Notes: generated by a model from the sequence alone, not told the origin. Counted from the first letter of the stretch, positions 1 through 12,750 are shown. The stretch: DNA of 64,000 bases from Nymphaea colorata (GCF_008831285.2 NC_045138.2:43938062-44002061), one strand, 5' to 3'. Numbers and translations: made by a program.

Positions 1-258
1 TTGTAGGGACTGAAATCTATTTGCATTGCACTCAATGATTGACCGTTTCCAATAGGCCAAGCTCTTTCCCTAGTGGTCTTGATCATCTCCCATTCATTTT
101 GCTCAGTGGCAACCTTTGATGAAATTTTGTTAGTACCACATAGTTCTACATGAAGGCAACAATAATTTACACCTCATGTTCCACACACTGGACCAATTAA
201 CTAGTCCTTCTTTAATTTCTATCTCTATTTCTGCAACTGGTTTAAAATCCAAGGGTAT

Positions 259-560
259 CACTACAAAAAGTGGTTGTTACTGATGTGAGAAAAATGCCAG
301 TAAAAATAAGAAAAACATCAATAAAGTCTTTACTGATGTTTTCATATGAACATTAGTAAAAGTAGTGTCACTGATATTTTTACTAATTATTTCATTCCAC
401 AACAATAAATTGATTTTTACTAACGTGAAAGATTAAATGTCACTAAAATTTAGTTTTGACGTTTTCTGTTTGTTCTTTTTAAAGACGTGAAAATCATGTC
501 CTTAAAGTTTTGACACTAGACGTGATATTTGTGTATACATTCCTTGCAACTTCACGTGCC
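259..560. mobile_element. CACTA (En/Spm-like) transposon, one terminal region
   Basis: The motif CACTACAAAAAG at 259-270 is the typical terminus of plant CACTA DNA transposons. It is followed by several short related subterminal motifs (variants of TTACTGATGT and ACTAACGTGA) over about 250 bases, as expected of a transposase-binding subterminal region. The three bases before it (TAT, 256-258) could be one copy of the 3-bp target duplication. I found no matching inverted end (CTTTTTGTAGTG) in the window, so the element is truncated, decayed or interrupted. The right limit is only where the motif density fades. Confidence 0.55.
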
Positions 561-1429
561 AAGGCATTGGCTTCAATGAATTTGGAACCATGCATACACA
601 TGACATCCTTAAACACCAAATTATTCAAGAGCAAGGTGGGAAGTTTAGGCAGTCTCACCTAATTACATATATGGTTAGAGGATTCAATTTTGGTGGGGGA
701 ACCAAGTTCCCATATGTTAGCCATGAATATATGCCCGCACCGTTCATTTTCTAAGGGTGGTTATCATTTTAATGTCTTCCGCATTAGTTGCATGAATGAA
801 AAGTAACCCCTCCCTATAGCTATAATTTCCATCCTTGAATTCATAAACAAAGCAAATGAAGGGACTAGAAAATATACGCAGTCCAAACGATTATTTCCCA
901 AACCACTAGCTAATGCAGCAATTGCAAAAAACTAGAAGGGCTTCTTCATCATCTCATGCACATGTTTGGTGATGAACAATCTTTTTTGCCCAATTATTTT
1001 TGTCATCTACAACTCAAGAATGTCATTATTGTTCCATTATGGCACTTCATGCCCATTTACAATAGATATCCATGTGGTTTAGTAGCATCCTTTGACATCT
1101 CTCTAACCGAAGCTCTCACTTCCAAGTCCAGTTGTTCCCCTCTTCTTTTTAAACCAATCCCTCACCCATCTAGTTTTCCATCTCCACATCCAGCTCATCA
1201 TTTCCCCCATGCTCCTGTGACCCACAACAGGCCTAGCGGCCCCACGATCAAGAAGCAGATTAAAAAAGGAGACATCCAAGAAAAATCTCTCTCTTCCTCC
1301 CCCACTCATGTGCATCCGAGTAAATGGGCAGATTCAGAAAAAAAAAATAAGTTTAATGGATTCTTTAGTTGATAAACATAGTAGGCTCCTATTGGATAGG
1401 TAAAAAACCAGATTGCTTGAGGACATCTT
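561..1429. other. gene-free stretch
   Basis: No gene is recognised. An open frame of 138 codons at 956-1372 has no recognisable domain and is biased by pyrimidine-rich sequence. The stretch may be interior CACTA sequence or ordinary intergenic DNA. Confidence 0.5.
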
Positions 1430-2110
1430 GTGCCTTGCCATGATGAAGGTACATCAAGCAAGCCAGCCTAGGTGTGTGATGTGTGTGGAGTTGTGTCACA
1501 AATTGCTTTCAAAGGAATCAAATTTGGTGAAAGGGGCACAAAGCTCTATATATTTTCTGAGTAGAGATGGTTCCATGCAAATTCATACACCAACCTGATC
1601 ATGCAGAATAGTGTTTGAGTGCAAAGTTCCATGCTTTGCAAATATGAGAGGGGACCCTTATCACCTAAAGCCAGGTTAGAGATAGAAACTTCATATTTCA
1701 CCTTGAAGAAATAAGCCCATGGCTCATTGAATTGAAGGAGGAGGACGACCCACTTTGGTAAGCAAGCAAGATCCTCGGCAGCAATGTTCTTCCTGGTCTT
1801 CTATAGAGCATAGTAGGCAAGCGATATATTATTAGAAAGATGTTTTTTGCTAGTTCTAGAAAGCCTTTCTAAAGTAATGATTTAAATGTCATGTCGATCT
1901 TCTTTTGAATAGAGGATGACATTCTCAAAAAGTAAATATAATGACCTTATGTGGTTGATAGAACGTGTGTTATCTTCATAACTTTGCCCGCCAGAGATAA
2001 ATAGTGAGACTTCCAAGATTGGATTTCGTCTTGAATGGCAAAAACCATCAATGTCCAAATGCTGGATTGTGGATATGGGTGGTTAAGGAGAAGCCGAAGT
2101 AATATGTTGG
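1430..2110 (-). pseudogene. LINE (non-LTR retrotransposon) ORF2 remnant
   Basis: Read on the minus strand from about 2046 downwards, the translation contains SWKSHYLSLAGKVMKITHVL and then, past an in-frame stop, SSIQKKIDM. This matches the conserved block downstream of the reverse transcriptase in plant LINE ORF2 proteins (W-x-x-LSLAG-R, then a stretch ending in a K-K-I-D-like motif). Further on, a second frame gives WAYFFKVKYEVS, matching the later W-x-x-x-x-K-KY motif. Stops and frame changes interrupt the reading, so it is an old, non-functional fragment. No 5' part, poly-A tail or target duplication was found. The limits are approximate. Confidence 0.7.
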
Positions 2111-4725
2111 AAGTGGCTTCTTTTAATAACCGAAATTGATGGAGGCTTCAACTAACACATCTGAATCAAAATTAAAAATGTTGTTGGATATAGATAAATC
2201 CCACTCAAATTGAGTTGGAGCGAGGTATAATCTAAATAAAATCCAAATGAGAGAGGCAATTGGCAACTACCAATACATATTTGGTCCATCCACCTATGAT
2301 GTTCATCTAAAACAAGATGTAGATCATATGAGCATGAACCTACAAAATGAAAATGATTCGAATGGATGGGGTATATAAAAAAGTAAAATTATTACTTCAT
2401 CTCTCCATGTGTTATTTCAGTGAAAAGGATTGTGGAACTCTACTTTACTTCTCATGTGAGAAGGCTATCCCCACTGAGTTGCCGAAGTCGTCAAATTCAG
2501 CCTTCATCTTTTGTTGTAAACAAAGATTGTTGACACATCAAAGGTAATGAATGCTAAACTTATGTTTTTGGTTTAAGATGCATGTATGTATCAGGTATGA
2601 TTTTCCCTACAACCAAAAAAAGGTTTTGGCTTGAGTTTGGTGTCCTGTAGAGCACCTGCAATGGCTGGTAAGCACCCTATTGCTGTGCCTCTGGCTTGCA
2701 AGGATAGAAACTATGCCATTGTGTATATTCATTTTTTTTCAATTAAAAAATACATAAATAAAATAGGAGAAGGGTTTAGATATGAAACTATGCACAACCA
2801 CCTGGACTCACAGCCACGGCTGAGTCCTTCAAGATCGGAAATGTCTCCTTTCTGAGCACACAAGGTAGTGATTGAAAAAGAGCAGTTGTTATGCTGTCGG
2901 GGTAGTGGCAAATGTTGTGGTGCTAAAAATCAAAATGGCCCGATTTTAATCAAAACGTGAGTGCCAATCTTCTCACAAGGAGAAGATGATTGAGCATATG
3001 CAAAGAGGGAAGTGTTCCTCCTTTCCTGGTTGACCATCAATGTCTGATCGGAGGCCGACCGTAAACCCTGCTCTTCTGCTCCTCTTTCTGCCCTCTAAGG
3101 ATGTGGACACAGAGAAGACGAGCAGCGAGATCAAGGGCAACTGGGGTAGCCCTTCCTCTTTGCTGTTGTAACAGGCACCATGAAGGGTCATTAACTTTCT
3201 CAAAGTTTCTGTTATTTTTTTAAACGTACAAGTGTTTTAAAAGTCAGCACGCATCTTTCATGTCCATATAGCTATGCCATGCAATTTGATTTTCTGACAA
3301 TGGTATACCATGGGTATGAACTATTCATGCATGATCCATAATGTTTTGAATGAGGCTATTTTGTACAACTCTTTTGGTACATTTTTTTTAGATTTGAACA
3401 TATAAATTATAATATTGTTTGGGTCCTTATCTTAAATCTTGGATCTGACATGCATGTCGGATATGGTTCCACTAATTCTTTATGTCTGATTTGTATTATT
3501 TGATATAGATTCAGATATTAGGTCATGCTGATTTAACTTTATATAATTAAAAATTAAAGGTAGTTACTAGACTTAAATTTCAGGTCTCATAGTATTTTAA
3601 TCCAGAACTGATTGCATGTCGTATTTATAGTCAGGTCCATGCTTATATCACATTGGCATCCATGCTTATAAATATAATATGCCTCAATGGATTTTAATTT
3701 CTAATTGGAACTCATGTGATGCATATTTGACGCCATATTTTGGATCCATATTGATGAGAGATGGTTTTATTTTATAGGTGTTAAAGTTTATTTTTGCATA
3801 AATAGGATTTGGTTGAATGCTTCATCATGAGTTGGTTATTCAGATCTCATGTAGGATCCATCTATGTCCATGTTTATTATCGGTTCTCATGCTTATATGC
3901 AACACATGTAGAAATATTTAACATCATGGTATGAATCCATTGTTTCATTTTGATAATATAAATTTATGTTACATATGATTGGATTTATAATGCATAAGTG
4001 GGATCCTATACTTTGTATAGTATTAAATTTTATTATACATATTCATGTTATGAGAAGCATGAGTTGATATATGTAGCATGATCCAATATTCTTGGACTTA
4101 TATCTAATATTTTTGTGTATCCACTATAGATCATGTCTAATCAAGGAGATCAATTGCACCATTATGTTGATTTTAGTGATGATGGTCCCAGCCCATTAGA
4201 CTTATGCATTCTATGGATGGCATAGGTGAGCCAATTGAGATCGTAGGCAATGCATATTCTGACCAAAAGTCAGTGAGTTTCTAAACTGCAAAAAAAAACC
4301 AGCTCATAGCATTTATGACCATATTTAGCATGTGTATGAATATATATGAGAAACAAGATTCATATATGACATATGTCTAAAGGAGGAGACGGAGTGTAAA
4401 ATCTTACTGTTGTGCTTCCTTTCTGATAATGAGTGGGCTTTGTTCGAGAAAGAATGTTCATAGATGCATGAAGATGAGATAACTTTTATAAAAACAGCAA
4501 TTGATATTGAGTTCAAGGTCAAGCACTAAGCAAAATAGATGCTCTAGTAAACCCATGCTTGTGGTGATCACATGCATATCTCAGCCCCTCAAAATGGCAA
4601 AGTGTGATGCTTGTGTTCATGGAACAAATAGGAGGTGCAATTGACACTTCAAAGACAAGAATTACATCACACTATATAGGAGGGTGTTTTGTATAGACAT
4701 GTGTTTCCTAGTCTAGCAGTGATAC

Positions 4726-4728
<3 letters not shown>
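2111..4728. other. gene-free stretch
   Basis: No recognisable gene. It holds AT-rich intergenic DNA with several short chance open frames. A stretch around 4360-4530 reads open on the plus strand for some 40 codons between stops, with no family recognised. An old transposon is possible but cannot be supported. Confidence 0.45.

Positions 4729-4757
<29 letters not shown>
4729..4757. repeat. (AG)n microsatellite
   Basis: A run of about 14 AG units, upstream of Copia-1. Confidence 0.95.
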
Positions 4758-4759
<2 letters not shown>

Positions 4760-4906
4760 CATCAGCATGTATATAGTAGGGACAACTACTCTTGGTAAAT
4801 GCTGAGCTATAGCAATGAACACTTACCTATAACAATAATCATTTTCACCACCATAGCCACTCATATTACACCAACCCCTTAAAGACCCCCTACCTTTTTT
4901 TGTGCT

Positions 4907-5119
4907 TGTTGACAGATCTTGATGTATGGGTCCGGGTCTGGACCCGATCCAGTGAGTCTTGGTTTGGGCATACTTATACCATTGTAAACCCTAATCTTGC
5001 ATGTTAATGAAGTTTTCTAAGAGAGAGAGAGTATGGTGGCTAGTGGGCACCATATCTCCTCACCCGTGGTTTTTTCCCTCTAGTTGAGGGTTTTCCACAT
5101 TACATCTGTGTTCGATCTT
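4907..5119 (+). repeat. Copia-1 5' LTR (truncated at its 3' end)
   Basis: The first 213 bases of the LTR, aligning without gaps to 9261-9473. It stops at TTCGATCTT and runs directly into gag coding sequence, so the final 28 LTR bases are missing. A short inverted repeat (GGGTCC...GGACCC near 4930-4948) lies close to the start. Confidence 0.93.
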
Positions 5120-7597
5120 GAGGACAACCAAGTAAAAACGTGGATTGTTAATTCAGTATCCTCGGACATTCAACCTCTCATTCTTCGTAAGAAGACTGTG
5201 AGAGATATGTGGATTATTTTGGAACAGATGTATTGTCAAAAGAAGGGAAAAGTTCGTGTGTATCAACTATTGAAGGACTTGTATGCTCTTCGATAAGGGG
5301 ATCTCTCGGTCGCTGATTTCTACGTCGCATTAAAATCTAAGTGGGAGGATCTTGACTACCATTCTGATGATATCTGGAGTTGTCCTCAAGACCAGATGCA
5401 TTATATAACCAAGGAGTGGGAGAATAGGATATTCCTTTTCTTAGCCAGACTAAACGATAACTTCGAAAATATAAGGGGTCATATTCTTAACTCTGAAGAA
5501 TCATTCAATATTGAAGATGTTTATTCCCGTGTTGGAGCTGAAGAGCAAAGGTGGCTGATCATAAATGGGAGAAAGGGGGATCACATGTCTCACAATGAAC
5601 GGTTAGCCTTTGTTAGTCGTGCCTCTATGAGAACTGCTCGTTCTTCCCGTAAATGTACTCACTGCAAAAAACTAGGTCACACTATAGAGTTTTGTTGGGA
5701 CCTACAACCAGAGAAGAAGAATAGTAGGGGGAGGTCTTATGGTGGGAAGAAACCTATTTTGAATGAAATGAACCTTAGTGACGGTAAAATTTTTATTTCT
5801 GTGGAACAGATTCGTGAGCTGCGAGCATATTTGAGCCAGATTGATGTTGGTCAGGCAGACACGTCAGATGAGGTGAAGGTCAATCAGGCACTAGCCGTTT
5901 CGGGTGAAAAAGGTACTTCTTGCATGGGGGAGTGGATTGTTGATAGCGGTGCCACTCATCACATGACTCGCAACCCCAAACTCTTTTATGACTACAAGCT
6001 ATCCTCGAGAAAGGAACGTGTATCATTTGCCGATGGTTCCTTTACCTCCGTGGCAGGAAAATGGAGTCTTTCTTTGTTGAACAATTTTTTAGTGCATGGA
6101 GCCTTGCATGTTCCCCATCTTCCCTTAAATCTTTTATCTGTTAGCAAGATTACCAAGGAACTGAACTGTGAACTTATATTTTCTAAAAAATGTGTTTTGC
6201 AGGACTTTGTGACAGGGAAGAAGATTGGGATTGGTTTGGTGTCTGATGGTTTGTATCAGCTTCCTATACACGTTGCCACAACTCTTATGTCAGCAGTTAG
6301 CAGGACAGAGAAGAAGAAGGAAGAGTGTCGTCAGTTATTTTTGTATTGGCATGAACGCCTTGGTCATTTTCCTTTTGGGATTTTGAAACAATTGTTCCTT
6401 GAATTATGTTCCAGTTTGAACATTTCCATGTTATCTTGTGATGTGTGTCAGTTTGCGAAGCATGTTAGAGCTTCATATCCAATTTCAAATAGTCGTGCTA
6501 ATAAAGCTTTCTCCTTGATTCATTCTGATGTGTGGGGGCCCTCAGGCATTCATTCTCGTGGTGGTTTTCAGTATTTTATGACTTTCATAGATGACTATTC
6601 AAGGTATACTTTTGTTTATCTGTTGAAAGACCGTAGCGAAGTGCCTCATATTATAGAAACCTTCATCCTCCTAATGGAAAACTAGTATGCTGGGTATGTC
6701 AAGACATTTCGGCCCGATAATGCTCGTGAGTATATGTATCTCACTGTCGAGGAATTCCTTCGAAAGAGGGGGATTGTTCATGAGACATCATGTAGTTATA
6801 CACCCCCTCAAAATGGAGTTGCTGAGAGGAAAAACCGTCAGTTACTTAATGTCACAAGAGCTTTATTGTTCCAAAGGAATTTTCCAAAATATTATTGGGG
6901 AGATGCGGTTATTACTAGTGCCTATTTGATTAATCGCATGCCTAGCCGAGTGCTAAATGGTCATACACCCTACTCCATGCTTCCAGCGAATAGCCAACCT
7001 TTTCACCTTGCTCCTCGTGTCTTTGGATGTGTGTGTTTCATTCATGACCACAGCCCGAATGTGAAAAAACTTGACCCCAAATCAATTAAGGGAATATTTA
7101 TTGGGTATTCTCCTACTCAAAAGGGGTATAAATGTCTAGATCCCACCACTGGTCGAGTTCACATTACCAAGCATGTCACATTCATGGAACATGTGTCTTA
7201 TTTTGGTGAGAATTCTCTTCAGGGGGAGAAGTCAATGTCTAAGGAAGAGTATTCTTCTCCAAGTCAGGAAATTTAGTTTACAGATTTTTTGGATTACAGG
7301 CGCGAAGAAAATCCATCGGTTGACGTTCTTGGAAAAGAAGAAGATAAGACGTCTATTGAGGTACAAGAACAGGAAAAGGAGGGAGAGTGTTCTATGGAGA
7401 CAGAAAGAGAATGCAATCGTCTGTTTGGGCAGGTGTATTCTAGGAGAAGATTTTGTATTGACAATGTGATTGATGGGGAGAAGTCCACTCCGAATCCCAA
7501 TCCTACTTCTTCCTTGGATGACCCAATCCTACTTATTCCTTGGATGACCCAAGTCATGCTCAGAAGCAACCTGTTGAGAGAGTCAGACAGAAAATGA
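5120..7597 (+). pseudogene. Copia-1 gag-protease-integrase region
   Basis: One reading frame carries a gag fragment (UBN2-type), a CCHC zinc knuckle (CTHCKKLGH...C, about 5654-5695), a copia aspartic protease motif DSGATHH (about 5941-5961), a GAG-pre-integrase segment (WHERLGH...CDVCQ, about 6346-6450), and the integrase core: HSDVWGP near 6522, RPDNAREY near 6711, QNGVAERKN near 6809. The D, D and E positions are visible. The frame is broken by stops at 5294-5296, 6683-6685 (inside the integrase) and 7274-7276. Each lies where a glutamine codon (CAA or CAG) would be one C-to-T change away. The gag N-terminus is deleted. A frame change follows near 7600 before the reverse transcriptase. Confidence 0.9.
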
Positions 7598-7613
7598 AAA
7601 GGAGGATCTTCCC

Positions 7614-8606
7614 ATGGCCCTGAGAAAGGGTGTTAGGTCATGTACTCAACACCCTATTGATTACTTTGTGTCTTATTCTAGATTGAGCACTGACTACAAA
7701 TGTTTTGTATCTTCCTTGTCTGTGGCTGTGATTCCTACGAATGTTACAATGGCTCAGAGTGACCCCAAGTGGACTCATGCTATGCAAGAAGAGATGGAAG
7801 CCTTAGATAGAAATCAGACATGGGAAGTAGTAGAGATTCTTGAAGAAGCTCATTTGGTTGGGTCAAAGTGGGTCTACACCATTAAGTACAAACCAGATGG
7901 GAATGTTGAGAGGTACAAAACACGTTTGGTGGTCAAGGGGTTCAGTCAAAAATATGGGATCGACTACTTAGAGACGTTTGCTCCTGTCGCGAAGATGAAG
8001 ACCGTTAGAGTTATTATTTCTTTAACTGTGCTGAAGGGTTGGGAGATGTGCCAACTCTATGTTAAAAATACATTTCTCAACAGAGATCTTGAAGAGAAAG
8101 TTTATATGTGTATGCCCCCAGGTTTTGAGAGACCTAGAAAATGCTGTAAACTGAAGAAGGCCTTGTATGGGCTCAAGCAGTCTCCCCGAGCATGGTTTGA
8201 ACGTCTCAGACTTGTTATGAAGAAGCATGGCTATAAACAAGGAAATAGAGATCATACCCTATTTATAAAGAGGATGGAGGGTAAAGTTACTCTACTGTTG
8301 GTCTATGTTGATGATATGATTGTTACAGGTGATGATGAAAAAGAGATAGCAAGATTAAAGTGTTTACTATTTGTTGAATTTGATCTCAAGGACCTTGGCA
8401 AGCTAAAGTATTTCCTTGGTATTGAAATTGCCAGATCAGGTACGACTCTTGTACTTAATCAAAGGAAGTATACCTTGGATCTACTGAAGGAGACAGGAAA
8501 ACTGAGATGCAGACCAGCTTCTACTCCTCTGGATGCTGGGCACAAACTCGGTAGCAAGGATGGAGAACCTTTGTGTGAAGAAGCTAAAGGAGATATCAAC
8601 ATCTAG
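7614..8606 (+). pseudogene. Copia-1 reverse transcriptase
   Basis: This open frame of 330 codons covers most of a Ty1/copia reverse transcriptase: VGSKWVYTIKYKPDG, then RYKTRLVVKGFSQ, then the palm motif YVDDM at 8304-8318 and DLGKLKYFLGIEI. The first catalytic aspartate, normally in a Q-L-D-V-K-N-A-F-L context, is tyrosine here (TAT at 8058-8060), which should abolish polymerase activity. The frame ends at a stop after DINI; the remaining reverse transcriptase C-terminus and RNase H continue in other frames, so at least one indel lies near 8590-8610. The coding sequence is in a different frame from the upstream gag-integrase part. Confidence 0.9.
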
Positions 8607-9246
8607 TTGGTAGACTGATATACCTCAATCTGACTAAACTGGATATCACCTTTGCCGTAAATGTGATGAGCCAGTTTATGCATGCACCTACGGATGCACA
8701 ATTGAAGGCTGTAGATAGAATCCTGTGTTACTTGAAGAAGAATCTCGACAAATGACTTTTATATGTGAAACAAAGGTCCATTGAAATTAAAGGGTATTCT
8801 GATGCAGACTCGGTAGACTGTGTTGACACCAGAAAATCTACTTCAGGGTACTGCGTCTACTTGGGAAGAAATCTAGTTGTTTGGAGAAGCAAGAGACAAG
8901 ACGTTTCTTTCCGCTCAAATGCAGAGGCTGAATGTAGGGCTGTTGCTACTGGAGTATCAGAGATGTTATGGCTAAAGATCTTGCTGACTGATATTGGGAT
9001 AAAGACTGAAGGTCCTATAAAGATATATTGTGATAACAAGTCTACGATTAACTTGGCTAATAATCCAACGCTTCATGTACGAACAAAGCATGTTGAGATT
9101 CATCAGAGAAAGAATTGATGCCAGGGAGTTAACATTACCATACATGAAGTCTGAAGATCAAACTGCTGATATTTTGACTAAAGCTTTACATGTAACTCCA
9201 TTTGAGAGAAATGTATCCAAGTTGGACATGTTTGATATGTATGGCC
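8607..9246 (+). pseudogene. Copia-1 RNase H and C-terminal tail
   Basis: The segment contains the Ty1/copia RNase H motifs GYSDADSVDC (about 8792), DTRKSTSGYC, RSNAEAECRAVA (about 8910) and IYCDNKSTINLANNP (about 9026). It switches frame near 9110 to give the tail SEDQTADILTKAL and the terminal LEGEC just before the polypurine tract. One stop near 8753 and the frame switch show decay. Its position between the reverse transcriptase and the 3' LTR is normal. Confidence 0.88.
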
Positions 9247-9260
9247 AACTTGAGGGGGAG

Positions 9261-9501
9261 TGTTGACAGATCTTGATGTATGGGTCCGGGTCTGGACCCG
9301 ATCTAGTGAGTCCTGGTTTGGGCATACTTATACCATTGTAAACTCTAATCTTGCATGTTAATGAAGTTTTCTAAGAGAGAGAGAGTCTGGTGGCTAGTGG
9401 GCACCAGATCTCCTCACTCGTCGTTTTTTCCCTCTAGTTGAGGGTTTTCCACGTTATATCTATGTTCGATCTTCGTTTCTTGTGCATCTATTATTTCTAC
9501 A
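9261..9501 (+). repeat. Copia-1 3' LTR (complete)
   Basis: The complete 241-bp LTR starts TGTTGACAG and ends CTACA, followed directly by the target duplication GTGCT. The polypurine tract at 9251-9260 abuts it. Confidence 0.93.
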
Positions 9502-9699
9502 GTGCTTAAACCTATGTTTGCCCCTCGAGCTTCCTTGAAAGATTAAAATTCTTCATATAGATCGAGGTAGAGAATATTTCTCTTAACAATTCAATAAATT
9601 ATGTGACCAAAAAGGTACAATAAATAAATGACAACTCCCCATAAATGGTAACAAAATGGTGCCACTAAAAGGAGAAATAGAACCATGATGAATATAGTT

Positions 9700-11830
9700 A
9701 GCACTATGATTGTGCAAGTACAATAATGATTTCCTTTTGGGAGACTGCTTGTTAAACGTGATATATATCATTAACTATGTACCCACTAAATCTGTCTCAT
9801 CAACTTTTTATGAACTGTGGATAAGCACGGGGCTTGACCTAAGCCACTCAAGAACTTTAGCATCTGCAACATATGTTAATGATCCTTCTCACCAGTACGC
9901 TAATTTGGAACCAAGAGGGAAGAAGCATATCATTATTTGACACTGCATATAGCCCCATGGTTAATGTATTCTTATGATAAAATGTAGATGAGAGTGTCAA
10001 TAAGATAGACTCTTGTGATGCCACATTCTTGGAAAGTGATGTCCTTAATAAGGAAGTTATAGAGAAATGTGCAACCATATGATTTAAATGACCCACAATA
10101 TGTAGAAACTATAATTTAAGAGAATGGAACACAAAATTAAATGTTTCAACCTATTCATGATAGTTGAAGTGATCTGCATGTGGGTTAGGACCTCAATATA
10201 AATGTGGCACACCATTAGCATGAGAGAAAGATAACTCATTGCAATTTTTAAATAAAAAGTGTAGCCATGATCACATTCCCTAATGACATTGATTCCCAAA
10301 TTCTGTACATGTGACCCTCTTAAGTCCTAAAAAAGGAGGAAGAAAGCAATAAAATAAAATATGAAATCCATGAACAAACTAAGGCATAAGAACTAGTAGA
10401 TTTTCCTCTAGGGAGGAAAGCTAATGTGGACAAATGGGTTCTCAATGTGAACATGAATGCTCAAGGATCCATCAAGAGATTTAAGGCATATCTTGTTGCA
10501 AAAGAATGCACATGGAAGGAAGGCAGAGACTATATAAAACATTTTCTCTAGTGTCAGGTTTATTTATATTCACCTTATACTAGCCACCCTTTTGTACATA
10601 AATTCAAAACTACATCAAATAGATGTTACAACAATCCTAAGTGAAGAACTAGATGAAAAAGTTTATATAGAACAACTTGAAGGGTTTGTTGCCAAATGAT
10701 TAAAGTACAATCATCCAAGCAATGGTATTTGAAATTTCACAAGGCTATAACGTCTAATGATTTTGAAATGATTGATGAAAACCAATATACATATATTAAA
10801 TGATAGAAGGAGAAATTGCCATTCTTTCCCTATATGTCGATGTCATTTTATTGGTTCATAATGATTTGAAGTTATTGAAGCCAATCAAGGGTTGGTACTC
10901 TCTTCATTTCAAGATGAAGGACTTGGGTGAAGTAGCGCGCATATTAGATATTGAAACTAAAAAGGATCACTCCAAACAAGTTCTTGCTCTATCACAATAG
11001 TTATATATCTAAGTCTTAAAGTGATTCGACATGCAAAGTTGCAAGCCGTTTGAAGATCCTATTTGTAAGAGCAATAGTCTTTCAAGTAAAATGTGCCTAG
11101 AATCACTAGAAGAAGACAAACCAATGTAAAAAATGCTTTGTTTGAGTGTGGTTGGCAGTATACTGTAATTAACAATGTGTACATGACATGATACATGCCA
11201 TGTACTTAGAATGAGTAAGTTTTTATTAGTTAAACTTGGATATACTCATCAGAAAGTTTTCAAGACAATCATGAGGTAGTTGAAAGACATTGAAAATTTG
11301 GCTACGTGATATCATGGTGGTGATATATAACTTAAAGGTTACATAGATGTGGACCAGGGAAGAAGCCATGATGAGTCCAAATCAACGTCTGGGTGCATGA
11401 TTTTACTTAACCATGGTACTATAACTTAGAGTAGCAAGAAGAAAACATGAATAGATCTATCAATCATGGAAGTTGATTTTGTAGCTGGATCCATGGTAAT
11501 TGAAGAAGATGCTTGTTTGAGGAGATTCTTTAAATATCTCAGGATCGTTATATAGGCAAATGTTCCCATAAAAATATATGTGACAACCAAGCTTTGATCA
11601 CATATACAAAGAATCCTAAATTTCATTGTAAAACCAAACATATTGATACTAGGTGTAAGTACTTGAGTGATATAGTCCAAAAGATAAAAGTGTCACTAAA
11701 TTATATTTCCACAAATGAGATGGTGGTAGATCCATTGCCAAAACCAATTGCCATAGATGGATTTAATAAAGACATAACATATATAGGGCTTAATAGAATA
11801 TGAAGCTTTCTTTAATAACTTCAATTGGCT
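9700..11830 (+). pseudogene. old degenerate Ty1/copia pol relic
   Basis: Fragments in changing frames follow copia pol order. A C-terminal integrase piece at about 9735-9937 reads VIYIINYVPTKSVSSTFYEL and later ANLEPRGKKHIII. Reverse transcriptase pieces follow at 10400-10990, including LDEKVYIEQLEGF and a mutated palm motif (SLYVDVILLVHNDL near 10826; the usual YVDD is YVDV). RNase H pieces lie at 11340-11790 (SKSTSGCMILLNHG, and a tail with TNEMVVDPLPKPI). Stops occur throughout, so this is far older than Copia-1. No LTRs were found. Limits are approximate. Confidence 0.8.
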
Positions 11831-12750
11831 AGTTTGGTATGTCACATATATACATAAAAATATTCATTAAATCAAAATCATTTGCTCACATGAACTAATC
11901 ACCTTATGCACAGTGTGATAGGCAAGCTGAGATGAGGTGAATATGACCTAGGGATGTTGATCGGTAGCAAGATTGGTTTTGTAAACTGAAATGTTGGTAA
12001 ACTAGGATGAAGTGTATACTATGATCAGATCAAGATTAACTCTTATAAGTTAAAATACCAACATGATCTCCCAAATCATATAGACTTAGAAACCAGATTT
12101 GAGAACTCACACTATCTTGGTTAGACTAAGGGGCGTACCTCTGAGAACTTGAGCCAACTCTAGCGAAATGTTTGACTTTTGGGATCTGTGTGGCAAAAAT
12201 TTTTCTTCGGTGATCACATAAAACTCATCATTATGAGTTAAGACTTGCCCAAATCCGTGAGACATACCATGTCTTTTGCATTAATATTTAATTTGATCAA
12301 AATGAGAAATGGAGAATGATCATTGCAATTTCATTGTATGAGTTCCTAGAGATATAGGATTCTACATCATTGGATGTGTTTAATCTATTGTGTCACTCAT
12401 GGACCGTTGCTTGTATTAAAAAATGGTGAATTAGTGTTGATGCTTTATTCTGCTACCTAAGGCTATGAGAGATTCAATTAGATCAAACATATATGAGAAA
12501 CTAGCAGGTTCAGAATGTATGAATACATGTAAAAGTGCCATATCATGTATCATCATATAGGGGCTCATATTTATCATGGGCGAATAGAATCACCCATGGT
12601 ATCAAGCCTCGCCAAACAGCAAAATTTCATCAACATATTGCAGCATGTTGGCTGATGATGCTAGGAAGGAGAGAGGAGATAAAATGTTGGTGTAGATTGC
12701 TTACTGAATAAAAACTACAAGCCCTTGCGACATGATGATGATGAAGAACT
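11831..12750. other. gene-free stretch
   Basis: No gene, repeat boundary or structural RNA was recognised. It follows the copia relic and may include its decayed 3' end. Confidence 0.4.

Larger units (their letters stand above)
4907..9501 (+). mobile_element. Copia-1: Ty1/copia LTR retrotransposon, internally deleted
   Basis: The element is bounded by LTR copies that start TGTTGACAG, and the 3' copy ends CTACA. It is flanked by a perfect 5-bp target duplication GTGCT at 4902-4906 and 9502-9506. The purine tract before the 3' LTR (9251-9260, ending GGGGGAG) is the polypurine tract. Domain order is gag, protease, integrase, reverse transcriptase, RNase H, which defines Ty1/copia. By my hand alignment the aligned 213 bases of the two LTRs differ at about ten positions (~5%). 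A deletion has removed the last 28 bases of the 5' LTR, the primer-binding site and the gag start, so the element cannot prime reverse transcription. Confidence 0.93.

Noticed and set aside
956-1372. A 138-codon frame taken as a possible small gene
   Set aside because: No homology recognised, no promoter or splice context, and compositional bias; beside a LINE relic and a CACTA end.
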